A stretch of DNA of 64,000 nucleotides from Strobilurus pachycystidiatus (GCA_019915135.1 JAHLMK010000029.1:186001-250000), one strand, 5' to 3'. Shown: positions 52,139-63,766, numbered from the stretch's first letter. The notes: generated by a model from the letters alone, not told the origin. Made by a program: numbers and translations.

Positions 52139-53305
52139 CTACGCAGCCGCTCTCTTTCTCTTCGTACGGGTTTGCTTTCTCGTTGGTAGAGGCATCAAAT
52201 CACCATCGGCCCTGCTCGCAGCCTGATCTAGTGCTGCCTTGCCCATCGTCTCAAGCGCCTCCTTCACCGGCCTAGACGCCTCCGATGCATAGGTCCCAAT
52301 CTGATTCTCGTTGATCAAAGCGGTGGTATCAGACGATGCAGAATTGCATTCGTGCATCCATTTCCCAACGTCCGGCTCGTCGTAGTCACTCTCTGAGGAC
52401 GACATTCTTGATCGCTTCGAGAAACGATCTGAGTCGTTGTGTGAAGACGACGACGACGAATAAGAGTCATGACTGGATCCAGATGTGGGCTGTCGCGCGG
52501 GAGGAGGGAAATGTTGGCGATGCGCATAAGGAATGGAGCGGCCAAATTGGCCATGAAACGCTCCCTTGAGGAATTCCAAGGGGATGGCACTGTGCCAAGC
52601 GTTGTACATTGCCTCGAGGTTGCCGAACATACGATCAGGGAAGAGGTCATACTTTGAACCAACAGCAGAGCAGCCATTGGCCAGGACGAAGAGAGGATGG
52701 GCGTCAGATGACACGAGGGATACAGATTTTCCCGGCGCACGCTTTTTGAGAGGGGAGACCTTTCCGTTCTGTGGATGTCGAACGTAGAAGGATATGGACG
52801 GGTCCAATGAGACGACCCGATACTCGTATGTTCGGAGAGGAAATAGCTGCAATTGAGTGTCAAAACACGGGATATTGAGGCGAGGAATCGATGTTTACCT
52901 CAGTGAAAGGCTGCCGCTGGCTGACAGGACACTTGTATCGATTTCGGTCGTGCAAATCGCGAAGATTTTGAATAAGAGCGTCCAATGGAATAAGCGCCAC
53001 TTTTTCCGAGAGGATGGCGGCTTTGAGTGCGGGCTGAACTGTTGATCAATGTCAGGACTACTGCAAATGAGACGACCAGGGAGATTTTACGATGAAGTAT
53101 ATTGCAGGACTGTTCAAGAAATGGATCGAGTTGGCCTCGATGGAGACCCCAGCAGTACTCGTACCAGTCGGTCTGACGAGAAATCAGCCAAATAACAGGA
53201 AAGACGACAACGAATGACCATCGAATCTTTGCTGTAGGAGAGCGACATGTCGGTGGCCTCAACGAATACCCGTCTGACGTTCAGAAGCTCGAGGGGAGTT
53301 GACAT
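52139..53305 (-). CDS. Hypothetical basidiomycete protein
   Basis: Exons 53305-53219, 53172-53091, 53038-52899 and 52846-52139, in phase. It starts MSTPLELLNVRRVFVEATDM. Features are a helix with LIPLDALIQNLRDLHDR, an RYKCPVSQRQPF segment, LFPLRTYEYRVVSLDPSISF, and SDAHPLFVLANGCSAV, typical of a mushroom-specific family without a name I can give. A low-complexity Ser-rich linker follows, and then a basic C-terminus (RKQTRTKRKRAAA) that could be a nuclear localisation signal. No catalytic motif is recognised. The HPLFV region is reminiscent of basidiomycete HNH-associated proteins, but an HNH motif itself is not seen. Confidence 0.65.
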
Positions 53306-53619
53306 GTGGTTTGGATTCGGTGGGTGATGATGGTAAGAGGAAGAAAGCCATGCCAACCGAGTGCGGGGAACAAAGGTGCGACCACGTGATGTTTGCTGCT
53401 GGTTCAGAAACTGTTCAGAGTCGCAATCGTGGAACCCAGGCCTTGCTTTCTGTCTGCATCCCGACTTGACCCCAGCGCCTCGTCTCTTTCTTGCTCAAAT
53501 GTTGGGGTGTTCCCGAAGAATGCCCATATGGGAATGTCAGGACTCGCGTGGTTAGCGTCGAGGTATAGGCCTCGCGGGTAGCGGTACTCGTCCCTGTGGC
53601 TTCTTGAGTTCGTCTTCAT
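53306..53619. other. Upstream region, no gene seen
   Basis: Contains the promoter side of the hypothetical gene at 52139-53305. Short frames only. Confidence 0.4.
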
Positions 53620-53835
53620 TGCAGTTCGCCTCGTCCTATTCCATTATCCATAGCCGGGTCAGAAGGAAATTGATCGAGTAAAAACTTAAAGAAAAGAAAG
53701 GTCACGCACGTGATTATTGCGTCATCAGGCGGACTCAAATCCGCATCCGGCCATTGGCCTTGCCTTGAGGTCGAGCTGCCAACTGCTCGCTTTCCGCTTC
53801 TCTCCTCAGAGATCTCCGCGTCGACCCCTCTGTGA
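53620..53835. repeat. Dispersed repeat, left part of the copy interrupted by Plavaka
   Basis: Similar to 15185-15430: CACGTG, ATTGCGTCATC, GAGCTGCCA and TCCGCTTCTCTCC occur in the same order. The similarity resumes on the far side of the transposon at about 60415 (CGTCGTAACCCT, AACAGAGTTCCGCC), matching 15448-15490 (CGTCGTAAACCT, AATAGAGCTCCGCG). Confidence 0.5.
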
Positions 53836-53841
53836 ACGACG

Positions 53842-54070
53842 GATAGGTTGAAATGTATCGACATCATTCAACCTAGATGCGGTTGTAAAACACCGATGTC
53901 TAGGTTCACCGACAACCTAAGTAGGTTAGTTTTATAGGTTACTTCTGTAGGTTAGAATACGACCTAAAGTGGATGAAAACAACCTACCCATGAGATGAGA
54001 TATTCCGACCGAAATTCCACTGCAAGCTTGGTTGCTTATAGGTTGATTGTCAAAAGCCAGATATAGGTTA
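53842..54070. repeat. Left subterminal TAGGTT/AACCTA array
   Basis: At least ten copies of TAGGTT or its complement AACCTA within 230 bases, irregularly spaced and in both orientations. A similar array occurs near the right end, so these are probable transposase-binding sites. Confidence 0.7.
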
Positions 54071-54159
54071 GTTTCAAGGATGCTTATAGAGCTCATTCCC
54101 CAGCGAAATACGGCTCGAAATTGATACGGATCCGAGAATGATATTGCGCATGTGTACTG

Positions 54160-55537
54160 AATTGATGAAGTAAGTGTACGTACAAGTGACGGGCATGCCA
54201 TCACTGTTGGCATCAGGTCGAACTCGTCGTTGTCCCCGACGTTGACATGCTCCCAGCAGGTACATCTGGCCTCCCCGTTACTCGTCATCCCCTGCCGCCT
54301 CTTGATTCGGAGCCGTTGCCGCCGCACTAGACCTCCATGATGAGCCAGGATGAACGGCAGACTGCAGGCAACATACCGCTTGGCCTTCTTATGGGCAGCC
54401 TTATTCGCTTCATAGAGCACGTCCGCCTTCCTCTTCCGCGACGCCGATGGATCCCTACATGCTGAATTGCCCTCCAGGTATGCATACTTTGCCGGTCTGT
54501 CAATGAGTCCCTTTGAATAGGCAGTCTTGCGTTTATTAGCAAAGTACTGGCGAACAAGGTCCTCTGTCGCCCAGTCGTTCGTATATCTAGCCAAAACGGG
54601 ATGCGCCTGACGAGCCTTCACAGGCATCAGGGACAAATTGTCGTGTTTTGACACTGAACACTCACTACGGCAAAGAATTGGGCCTTATCAGAACTGGGAA
54701 CCTCTCGCCACTCGACGTGCCAAGGAAGACGCGCATTCATAGCGATGTCATGTAGAGAGTGCTAGGGAAGATGTAAGTCAGTACTTGCAGCAAGTAGACG
54801 ATTCATACTCACACGCAGATTAGAATATTCCCTTTTCTTCTTCTTATTGCCTGCAAGACCCATCTCGACAGCGATTGAGTAATCTCTCCCAGCCTGCCCT
54901 TTTGGGCGCGGAACTTGTTTGGGAACAGGCCGGCGTCCCTGCGATTCGGTCTCTCCTGGTGTACGGCGATCTTGGTTGGAGCTCGAGCTTGTAGTGGTCG
55001 AGGCACCTGTTGACCTCTGAGCTTGAGCACCATCTTCGGTTCCTGCGTCTTCGTCCTCGTGGGCGGCTACTGGTGGAGTGCCAGAGGTAGGCGGACCACT
55101 ATTATCTGTGATGGAACGAATGAGCTGAAATCATATTAGGGCATTGACCACACACCACGACAATCGCCTTCCTCGACCTGTCGAGCGGTTGTCGGAGGAT
55201 GACCCCGTTCTTCTGGGGCACTATCACCATTTGGAGCTGTCAATGTGGACATCTGCGCCCGAAGACTAGCATTTTCGGCATCCTTTTCGAGGTTTTGTTC
55301 TAGAATTGTGAGCTAGGTTTTTGCCTGAGGTATACGATGACAATACTGACTCTCTAATGCAGCGAGACGATCCAACACCGCCTGCATGGCCGCATCTGTG
55401 GGTGGTGGCGTATCTATATCAGTGCCCTTCTCTGCTGCCGCTGCATTACGGTTTCCTGATCCTCTTGGGCGACCGGGACCGCGTCGTTTGGCGGTAGCCT
55501 TTGCATTTGTGGCGTCTCCTAGTGGGGCAGCGGGCAT
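54160..55537 (-). CDS. AT-hook accessory protein of the Plavaka element
   Basis: Starts at the ATG at 55537. Exon 1 has a classical AT-hook KRRGPGRPRGSGNR (about residues 17-30) and a short coiled coil (AAMQAVLDRLAALE). Later exons give EQNLEKDAENASLRAQ, a Ser/Thr-rich disordered stretch, GRDYSIAVEMGLAGNKKKKR, HSLHDIAMNARLPWHVEWRE, and a basic block (AHPVLARYTNDWATEDLVRQ, SRKRKADVLYEANKAAHKKA), then a cysteine pair (RCTCWEHV). The last exon and stop are uncertain, so the left boundary is approximate. An AT-hook binds the minor groove of AT-rich DNA, so a plausible role is recognising the AT-rich, TAGGTT-bearing element ends, as TnpA does for CACTA elements. It is divergently transcribed from the transposase with about 200 bp between starts. 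Confidence 0.6.
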
Positions 55538-55746
55538 GGCTAGATGGGTAAGATAACGGGCATGTACACCAGACAGGTTGGAATGACACACTGTTGTTTG
55601 AATCTGTCGTGGTGGCGAAAAAATGGAACGAACCAGATAACGTGACTGGACTCTTGTACCGCCACTTCCAAATTTCAATTTGCTCTCGCTATCACATACG
55701 CTGCCACACTCTGCTCTTACGACCAACTTCCTCCTTACTTTCAACG
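55538..55746. promoter_or_regulatory. Bidirectional promoter of the Plavaka element
   Basis: 209 bp between the divergent start codons of the AT-hook gene (55537, -) and the transposase (55747, +). No clear TATA box on either strand. Shared control of the two genes is inferred. Confidence 0.4.
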
Positions 55747-58700
55747 ATGCCGCGTGAACGCGAAACACTGTGGTGTGACTACCACGGTAAGATGGAGCCT
55801 GGGACTACACAGCGACGGCACAAGGAGAGATGGGGACCCTATCCTTTCAAAGCACCACAACCGACTGCAGTTCCCGGCATACACCCAATTGGCGAGATCC
55901 CTGACTCGAGCGACAACGACTTTACTGAATCGGAAGGAGAATCGCCCGAGAGTCCGTCCGCTGCGATGACAGGTCCGGTTCCTTTGGCTAGGACCGCACC
56001 TACTTCTCTACCTGGCGATGAAGACGACTTGATGGATTTTGGCGGCAATGACGTCGGGATGCAGGATGAGGGCGGTGCGTCGGCTGATGCAGAGGGCGAG
56101 GAGAATGAGGCAGATCTCTTCAGTCGCTTCTCGGATATGGATATCGGCTTTTTGAGTCACGATCTACTCAACCACCTTCACGATTCTGCTTGGGAGGCGC
56201 CAGCTGACCTCGAAGAAGTCGAAGACGAAGAAGACTTGCCCATAGAAGACGATGACGACCTGGCCGAGGAGCTGAAGGAGCTTGGGCGAGTGGATTGGGA
56301 TGCTTTCACAGCGTATGGGAAGGATGGACGTCTGTCTGCTTGGGATAGTCTTGGGCAAGGGTACGACCTTGAATACTCCAACATTAGTATGTTTTTCCAT
56401 TCTGCTTTGTCTCGCTACCCTGCTAATGGAGTGTCTAGCCGAGAAACTTTTAGATTACGATCTTGCTATTTGTCGTGCCTTTGCCTTCAAAGTGCGGACC
56501 CACTGTACCGACGAAGACTTCCGCAAGACACCGTTTGCCTTCCCCCAGAATCCTCCCCTTCCTTCGCTAGGCAAGATTCGCTCGCGTGTTCGCGATCTCG
56601 CAGGCTTCAAGCCGCTCATCTTCCACTGCTGTGTCAACTCTTGCATATGCTACACTGGTACTCATGCCACTCTGAAGGCGTGTCCTTTTTGCAAGGAGGC
56701 ACGCTACCGGTCAGACGGACGCCCACGGAAGACTTTCACCTACATCCCCCTTATTCCCCGCCTTCGGGCCTTCTTTCGAAATCGTAAAATTGCGACTGCC
56801 ATGCGTTATCGCTCGGAGATGCAAGCTACTTATCAGGAGGGCGTCATACGTGATGTCTTCGATGCGGATGACTTTCGCGCCCTCCTACGAAAACTCATCC
56901 GTGTCGGAGATCAAACTCTCCGCCGTTGCTACTTCGAAGATCTTCGTGAAGTTGCCCTGGGACTTTCTACCGACGGATTTGGTCCGTTTAAAAGCCGGAA
57001 ACAAACAGCGTGGCCACTCATCATTTTCCTCTATAACCTCGGCCCAGAAGAGCGTTTCCATCTTGAGAACATTCTCTCATTGGGCGTGATTCCTGGCCCC
57101 AAGAAGCCGAAGGACATGTGCTCGTTCTTATGGCCGTTCGTCCAAGAGATGCTCGAGCTCGCCGTTGGTGTTCGTGCTTTTGATATCCTCTCCGGCGAGC
57201 TCTTCTCTCTTCGTGCCCATCTCATCCTTGCCTTTGGCGATATTCCCGCTGTCTCAATGCTCATGCGCATGAAGGGCCACAACGGAATTTCACCCTGCCG
57301 TATGTGTGCAATCACGGGCCTCTCCATTCCCGAGACTGCTGGAACGGCTCACTACGTCCCATTGGACCGATCCTGCCATCCGGATCAACCTCAGCCACCC
57401 ATCTACGACCCAGCCAATCTCCCTCTTCGCACTCATGACCAGATGGCGGCTCAGGCCGACGAGGTTGCAGGTGCTCGAACAAACAGAGCCTCGGATGCTC
57501 TGGCTACAAAATACGGCATCAAAGGCCGCTCAATTCTCTTTCATCTTCACTCGCTCACATTTCCATCATCATTTCCATACGACTTCATGCACCTTATCTG
57601 GGAGAACCTCATGAAGAACTTAGTCGCCCTCTGGACTGGGGAGTTCAAGGGTCTCGACGACGGATCGGAAGCGTATACACTGAGTTCCGCCATTTGGAAA
57701 GCTATTGGCGAGCAGACATCGAAGTCGGGCTCAACAATTCCCTCTGCCTATGGTGTTCGTGTTCCGAATATTGCGGCTACAGGTGTTACAATCTCTGCCG
57801 AGATGTGGTCCTTCTGGACTCTCTATCTTGGACCAGTCTTTCTCCGACGCCGCTTCTTGCATGAGAAGTATTACGCTCATTTCATCGACCTTGTCCGACT
57901 TCTCAATCTCTGTCTCCAATTCGAGATTACGAAGGCAGAGATCTCAATAATTCGCACGGGTTTCATCTCTTGGGTCAAGACTTACGAACGGTATGTCTTT
58001 TGAATCTTTTATCGTTATGGATGATCTGATCTTTCTATAGGTTCTACTATCAGCATAGTCTTGAGCGCATGGCCACATGTCCAGTGACCATCCATGCTCT
58101 GTTGCATATCGCCGACTCCATTGACGCAGTTGGTCCAGTCTGGTGCTACTGGGCATTTCCAATGGAAAGATATTGCGGATCTCTGCTGCCTGGCATTCGA
58201 AGTCGCCGCTTTCCGTTTGCCTCGCTTGACCGACATGTTCTTGAGGATGCTCAGCTCACTCAGGTCATGGCTTTCTACGACGTTGCAAAGGAGCTTTCTT
58301 TAGCAGGCAGTCGAAAGGGACCTACTCCGGGATCGTATTATGATGACATGTGTACGTTGCCTATCTTCGCAACTGTTCATCAAGATTCATGGCTGTCTAG
58401 ATCCGTCTTGCCGCCTTCTACCTCCTTGTGCACCGAACCGCCCTGCCGACTCGACTTTGGCGCCACTATTTGGAGCGCTAGTTACACGGTTTGGTGTCAG
58501 TCTTGGCATCGTCAAGAAGAACCTCCGAGACTATGCCACTATTGAGGAATGGGGCAAGATCCAACGCATCGACACTGAGGCTGGCGATACTATGCGATCA
58601 TCTACACTCTGCTCTACAAGAGACGACAGTCGTGATGCCTCATTCATACGTGTAAGCACAGTCCTCACGTGATGGGCTTGAATTGAATCAGTTATATAGT

Positions 58701-59083
58701 ATACGCTTCTTGTGGACGCAAATGAGAGACATCGTCATCGACAGGAAGTACCTGTTCAACACACGCTCTTCGGACAGCTTCAACACATCTACCTCATTCG
58801 ATTTGCAGCTCCTTGTCCAGCGCTTCATCTCACCAAACCTACAAGCCTAATTCTCGTTGCGATCAAGACCTGTAACTTGGTTACTTCCGAATCTATACAT
58901 GGGCTCGATATCCACTTCTATACTAGTCTCGGACAGACTCATGTTACCGATGTGAAAAATGTTCAGGGCTTGGTGGGACGAGTCGCTTGTAGTACGGGCA
59001 ACACAAGTTGGGCAGTTCTCGATCGTAACGGTACACTTCCGGGTCCTACCTATATTGATGAAAATGATGATGACAGTGATTGA
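55747..59083 (+). CDS. Plavaka transposase
   Basis: Exons 55747-56386, 56439-57990, 58041-58351, 58401-58651 and 58700-59083 join in phase to 3138 nt (1045 aa). The N-terminus has a C-x2-H type motif (CDYHGKMEPGTTQRRHKERW), then a long acidic linker. The central transposase region shows CCVNSCICYTG...CPFCKEARY, STDGFGPFKSRKQTAWPLII, ENILSLGVIPGPKKPKDMCS, LRAHLILAFGDIPAVSMLM, GHNGISPCRMC and FPYDFMHLIWENLMKNL. These are the conserved blocks of the Plavaka family of CACTA-like (EnSpm) transposases, which cut and paste with an RNase H-like DDE core; aspartates in DGFGPF and GDIPA are candidates. The C-terminal exons (VTRFGVSLGIVKKNLRDYAT, FGQLQHIYLI, VVGRV-like LVGRVACS) are also typical. The frame is open throughout, so it may be active. 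Confidence 0.87.
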
Positions 59084-59478
59084 ACTTCGGAGGATCCAGT
59101 ACACTATATAGTATGAGTAGAGAGGAGAAAATGAAGCAACAAGTTTATATTGCGCAGTGCGCACCGGCTTGGGATGACGCACAGCTTGGTCCAAAATGCA
59201 CTTTTGGACCAAAACCTACGTCACGAGTAATTAGTTGCATTAATGCACACAGCAGGAATCGATCTCGGTACCATGACATTGCGGAATCGCGCATCAGCGT
59301 TGTACACAGCCAGATGAAACGTTAGACCACTTCGTCATTCATGATTGCATACTGTAGCTTTAGTGCTGCCTTAGCACCTCCCACTCACTCGTGCGCACAT
59401 GATCCTCGCTCTAGCTGTGATCAATGTTGTTTCTCTACCCTCACCACTCTGTCTGGATTCTGAAAACAAGTAGCAATC
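59084..59478. other. Spacer inside the Plavaka element
   Basis: Non-coding spacer between the transposase and the coiled-coil gene. It includes a near-palindrome, TGGTCCAAAATGCACTTTTG continuing GACCA, near 59190-59214. Confidence 0.4.
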
Positions 59479-60173
59479 ATGTTGAAGGTATGTGTGTCTT
59501 TGTGTCATTGTGACTTCTTCTGCTGATTCCTATAGTAGCAAGAAATCTCCTTCTCGCCTGATCGCAATACAAGCATCGATCCAACACATCTACACAAGAT
59601 GCAGACAGCTTTCGAAAATCGCCTTAGTGCTGCGAGTCCCACCAGTCTACCTAGAGGCCCCCATCCAGACCAGTGTGAATGTGTCCGGTTCAAGTGCATG
59701 GCTGAATACAGTCCTTCCGAGGGTAGTTCGGTACCGGTGTTGACACCCGAGACATCGATATCGATGAATGTACAAGACTGGGACTCATCAGTGTGTCAAT
59801 CATATCCCTCACTCGTCTCACATTGACTTGAGTTCTACACTAGATCGAGACAGGTGTTGATCTCGAAGAAGCACTATCACACCCAAACCACCTCGATGTC
59901 CTGGAAGACAAGCGCGATGATACATGGCAACTCCAGCACCTCCAACATCTGCACAACCTACTCGATGACTACTCGGTCGCTGAGGCACAGGAAACAGAAG
60001 CTCGGAACGCATTGGGCCATGCACTTTTACGCCAGAAAGAGGCTCTAGTCGAGGAGAATGTTGAGCGGCGCAAACTTCAGGCTCATCGAAAGCTCAAAGT
60101 TGAGCTGGCGAGACGGATACGAGCCATGGAAAAGGTTAACCACATGTCAAAACTACAAGCACTCATTGAATAG
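59479..60173 (+). CDS. Small coiled-coil protein within the Plavaka element
   Basis: First exon ATG TTG AAG (59479-59487), then an exon starting CAAGAAATCTCC (about 59539) reading QEISFSPDRNTSIDPTHL and HPDQCECVRFKCMAEYSPSE. A last exon from about 59844 to the stop at 60173 has no in-frame ATG and was found from its open frame. It encodes a strongly helical, charged stretch (LHNLLDDYSVAEAQETEARN, LLRQKEALVEENVERRKL, KLKVELARRIRAMEKVNHMS) predicted to form a coiled coil. A middle exon may be missing from this model. Nothing identifies its role; its position inside the element suggests a transposition accessory protein or a captured host fragment. Confidence 0.5.
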
Positions 60174-60224
60174 ATACCTACATGAATGTCAACCAATCCT
60201 TCGTTACCTCTCGATCACTGTATG

Positions 60225-60400
60225 AACAACCTACCAGATATTATTTAGATGAGAATAAAAATCGATTTTCAATGCACGGTACATTAGGTTGATAACTAGC
60301 AACCTATCGCGATAGGTTGTGATGGAATCAACCTACTGCTAACCTACAGTAGGTCAGGAGGTGATTTGTAACCTAAGCCACGGCATCATCCAACCTATAT
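60225..60400. repeat. Right subterminal TAGGTT/AACCTA array
   Basis: About nine TAGGTT/AACCTA motifs in both orientations, including AACCTATCGCGATAGGTT, a perfect 18-base palindrome at about 60300-60317. They mirror the left array. Confidence 0.7.
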
Positions 60401-60415
60401 CGACTTCATAGTGCC

Positions 60416-61278
60416 CGTCGTAACCCTAAAACCCCTCAAAGAAACAGAGTTCCGCCTTGTGCGGCCGCATCTCCCGTCTCCCGTCACCGTCGCACATGGA
60501 CTTGACAGAGATGTATGATACGATACGATCTACACGGTCTCCGAGGCGTCTAATTTCCCTCCAGAACGCCGCCTCTCCTTCAACTTCAAACTCTCTCACT
60601 GGGCCACAGGTATCGCTTGACATTTCTCAGTCGAGGGAAGGATTTTTTTCATCTCGGCTTCAGGACGATGGCGTTCAGGACGATGGCATTCCTCCTAGTG
60701 TCGCCACCCGTCTGATCACGCAGGTATGACTTGATGGTTTCGTAACGATTTCATTAAGTTGTTGTGAGAACATGGTCCCCGAAGCGTTCAATCTCCCACC
60801 AGAACTCTGTCCCAGCCACTCGGCGCTTGTTCTTTATTCATCTGCTGCAGCCTGGTCTACCGCGACGATGATCACCGGATCACAGAGCTTTACCCCCGTG
60901 GCAGTTCTCATATAGAAACAGTACATGGGAACAGCTCCTGTGAGCTCGCCTGCATCAGCAAGTCTCACCGATCGCCGGTGGACTTTTCGGACTTTTCCGC
61001 TGGTCAACGAAAACCTGGGGTGTCCTGCCGCCTCCCTCACTCAATGTAGCCCCCTCGAAGTTTAATAAAATATTTTTCTATCTGTTTTATGGTACTGAAC
61101 GGAAGGAGGAAGCCAGCGCACCCGAGGAACACTTCAAGTGACACCGCCGGGAATCGAACTTGTGAGCGTTTTTGACATAGCTGGTGGCTGGTGACTTGTC
61201 AACTTGTCAGGCATTTTTTTGGCAGAGACAAGTTGTGACAAGTTGCGACAAGTGATCGGGAGGACTTGCTGATGTGTC
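60416..61278. other. Dispersed-repeat continuation and non-coding spacer
   Basis: The first 90 bases continue the dispersed repeat. Later there is a cluster of GACAAGTT/AACTTGTC motifs at 61195-61255. No gene is supported. Confidence 0.45.
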
Positions 61279-62894
61279 ATGTCCTCCCCTCGTGCTTCTG
61301 CTCTACCGTCGTCACCACAGCGGGCGTACGACGTACTGCTCGCTGTCTACACATTGTCAACATTGTCAGTGCTCTCCCTAAACTTACATTTTGCCTGACA
61401 ATTCTGCAGCTCGTTTGGTGTCGTCATATGTCAGACCTGGCGGTATTACACAATCTTTGGGCGCAAAGATCGTGGACTCCTGAGGGCAATCGTTCGTTAC
61501 CACTTCCATTGCACCTTTTTTTCCATCTGAACTACCGTCAGGTTGCCATCGTAGTGTGGGTGGCCTGTTGTCTGGGTCCGTCTCCTCTCATCTGAGCGTG
61601 ATGTCTTCAGGGCCCTCGACTTGGCGACGCAATGCTTCAATGGACATGTGGTTCACTACTATCTGATCACCCGTCAGTCGGATGTCAATGCACTTTCGCG
61701 TAATGTTTGGTATGCAGTCTTGTTATCGCTCTTTCTCCCCTATGATCAACGCGATGCAGGAGTATCTTTGTGAGTTCCTTCACGAGATTTTGTCCTGAGT
61801 AGTGTGCTTGAACTGCAAACAGGCTGCGGCTGGCTCGATCGTAAGCTCCTCATGTACTCCCATCGTGCGCATATATGTTGACGGGCTTTGTATCCAGGGC
61901 CTACAGCAAACAATTGTACAGCTGTGAGTGAGAGCCCTCTCAACGCGATTGCCTATTGAATACCACTGGCAGCTTCTTCGCGTACAGAGTCTACATAAGT
62001 GAGGCTCCTCGTGTTGAGTTCGGAACGACGCTGATGGTACCGTGAAGTAAGCGGCCGGAAGGTGCCTTTGTGCGTATTGATTGTTAGTGCGCCTCCTAGC
62101 CCTTAAATGTCAATCTGAACTGCATGTAGTGCGTTCTCTCGGCCGGCTCTCTTGGTGCGTTCACTTTGGGGTCAGCGAGGGTCTCACAACTGATGTGTTT
62201 TGGGAACAGCCTTGGTCTGGTGTACGTTACGGCTTCGAATCACGACGCGGTTCCATCACTAATTTTGAGCATTCGCTTCAGTTGACTGCATCCAAGGGTA
62301 CGTCCTTACATCGAGCTTCCATCAGTCGCGCTTACCTGACAACAACAGCATTCGCTTCCCCGACCCGAATGCACTATCTATTGGTGAAGAGGTATGGTTT
62401 TGCGGGGCCGATGAGTATCTGCCACGATCTAACTGCCTGTCTAGGCAATGATACCGGCTTCGTTTGCCCTCATATTTGCTGTGGACGCGTTGATCACTTC
62501 TGCACTATGTTTCTTTCTGTGCCGTAACAAAACGGACGACCATACCCGGTTTGTCGTGCCTATTTTCGAGTTGGCGTAATCTCATCCTGGGAGATGCGTT
62601 CGGCTCACAGGACGCAGAACGTGTTGAACCGACTCATACTTCTTACGGTGAACAATGGCGTACTCGTATGGTCAGTGTGCTATGACTTCCAATACCGAAG
62701 GACTCAGGAATACCCGACGCAGTGCAATAACCTTTACTGCCTTCATTACCAAGCTAGTCCACACGACTTCGCCCATAACGGCTTTCTCCGTGACTTTCCT
62801 AATTCCCAAAGGTCAACATACAGTGTTACCATCGAGACGTCAATTTCTGATCGTTGATGCTTCAGCTTACTCGAACATGCTGCTATCTAGGTAG
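61279..62894 (+). CDS. DUF6534-type seven-helix membrane protein
   Basis: Many short exons rebuilt by phase: 61279-61355 (MSSPRASALPSSPQRAYDVL), then SFGVVICQTWRYYTIFGRKD, VAIVVW, ALDLATQCFNGHVVHYYLIT, SIF, AAAGSI, GLQQTIVQL, FFAYRVYI, ISGRKVPLCVLI, CVLSAGSLGAFTLGSARVSQ, AFASPTRMHYLL, AMIPASFALIFAVDALITSA, TQNVLNRLILLTVNNGVLVW and a tail from about 62722 to the stop at 62894. The pattern of short helices with Q-T-W/Y-x-YY near helix 2, D-x-A near helix 3, FFAYRVY after helix 4 and L-N-R-L-I-x-x-T-V-N-x-G near the end matches the agaricomycete DUF6534 family. Function of that family is unknown. The C-terminal 60 residues are less typical, so the last splice may differ. Confidence 0.68.
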
Positions 62895-63297
62895 AGGCCG
62901 TATCTCGGACTCCTTGTTTGCGCTGAACACTTAGCAGTCTGATCTCGCGCCGGACATCACGAAAGATCCTGGAAGCGACGGATGACATCCCCATGTCGAT
63001 TATCAGACCGAGGTTCACGCCGCCAACTATCACTACCGTACGTTGGTCTTCCTCAATGGCCCAGTGATACATGCGCACTCACTGTACCAAGTCGTTATCG
63101 GCCCTTTCAAAAACCCGCGAAGAGAACTCGCCTGAGATATCTTCATCGTTTCATATAAGTAGTATTCCATCACACAATGCGGTGTCTCTTACGCCACTTG
63201 AGGGCAAGTAACGATCAATCTGGAAGGCAGGAGAAAACTATTTACTTTGAAAGTATACATACAACTGAAAGCGAAATGCGTCTGGAAGACTTCAATC
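62895..63297. other. Intergenic region between convergent genes
   Basis: No gene seen. Should contain 3' ends from both sides. Confidence 0.4.
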
Positions 63298-63766
63298 TCA
63301 ATCCTCCGTCTCAAAGTTGGCGGAATAGTGTGACTCTTTCTTTGTTATTTCCTTTGCCTCGAGCTGCTTGGCCAAATCATCTGTCATGAGCGCCACCTCC
63401 TGACCAGCAGACTGTTGCACAAGAGGATGCACTGGGTATGCAGCAGCAGATTGTGAGATCTGACTCGCAGACGTTTGCTCGAGAGCTTCCGCCACTTCAC
63501 CGTCATAGAAGTGCTCATCTGCACGGCTGACGCTGAGAACGAGTCAGCATCATTGCCAGCTACATGCGCCAAACCCGGCGTTGACAGTGCAGAAGACGTC
63601 TATGTATGGCTTCGGATCGACATGTTGCGAACCGAAGTAGCCTGGTAAGGATGGAGTCAGATATTTTTGTTTCCGTAAAGCACATGTCGGTGACGGAGCT
63701 CTTCTGCAGGTTTGGAGAGGCGGAGTGCTCGGGCAGTTTGCCAGGGGGCGGAATATGACGGGTCAA
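63298..63766 (-). CDS. 3' part of an unidentified gene continuing to the right
   Basis: Three minus-strand exons join in phase. About 63766-63695 reads SYSAPWQTARALRLSKPAEE; 63641-63564 reads YFGSQHVDPKPYIDVFCTVN; 63518-63298 reads EHFYDGEVAEALEQTSASQI, then SAGQEVALMTDDLAKQLEAK, ending SANFETED. Both introns (54 and 45 nt) have GT-AG ends and a CTGAC-like branch site. No start codon is found before an in-frame stop, so the 5' part lies upstream in exons I could not place, possibly beyond the window. I do not recognise the protein family. Confidence 0.45.

Larger units (their letters stand above)
53836..60415. mobile_element. Plavaka-type (CACTA-related) DNA transposon with three genes
   Basis: About 6.6 kb between two halves of a dispersed repeat that is uninterrupted at 15185-15660. 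Both ends are packed with TAGGTT/AACCTA motifs (53842-54070 and 60225-60400), the subterminal repeats expected for transposase binding. The right end, read inverted, starts CACTATGAAG, a CACTA-like terminus. The left end has a weaker match (CTCTGTGAAC) followed by the same ATAGGTTG. Inside are a divergent pair, an accessory AT-hook protein (-) and a Plavaka transposase (+), plus a small coiled-coil gene (+). Exact termini and the target duplication were not resolved. Confidence 0.72.

Noticed and set aside
53836..53900. A CACTA terminus at the left end of the Plavaka element.
   Set aside because: No CACTA is present there; only a weak match (CTCTGTGAAC) followed by ATAGGTTG, so the left end stays approximate.
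61148..61159. CGGGAATCGAAC resembles the complement of a tRNA B box (GTTCGATTCCCG).
   Set aside because: The flanks do not pair into a T stem and no A box or cloverleaf could be drawn, so neither a tRNA nor a SINE is called.
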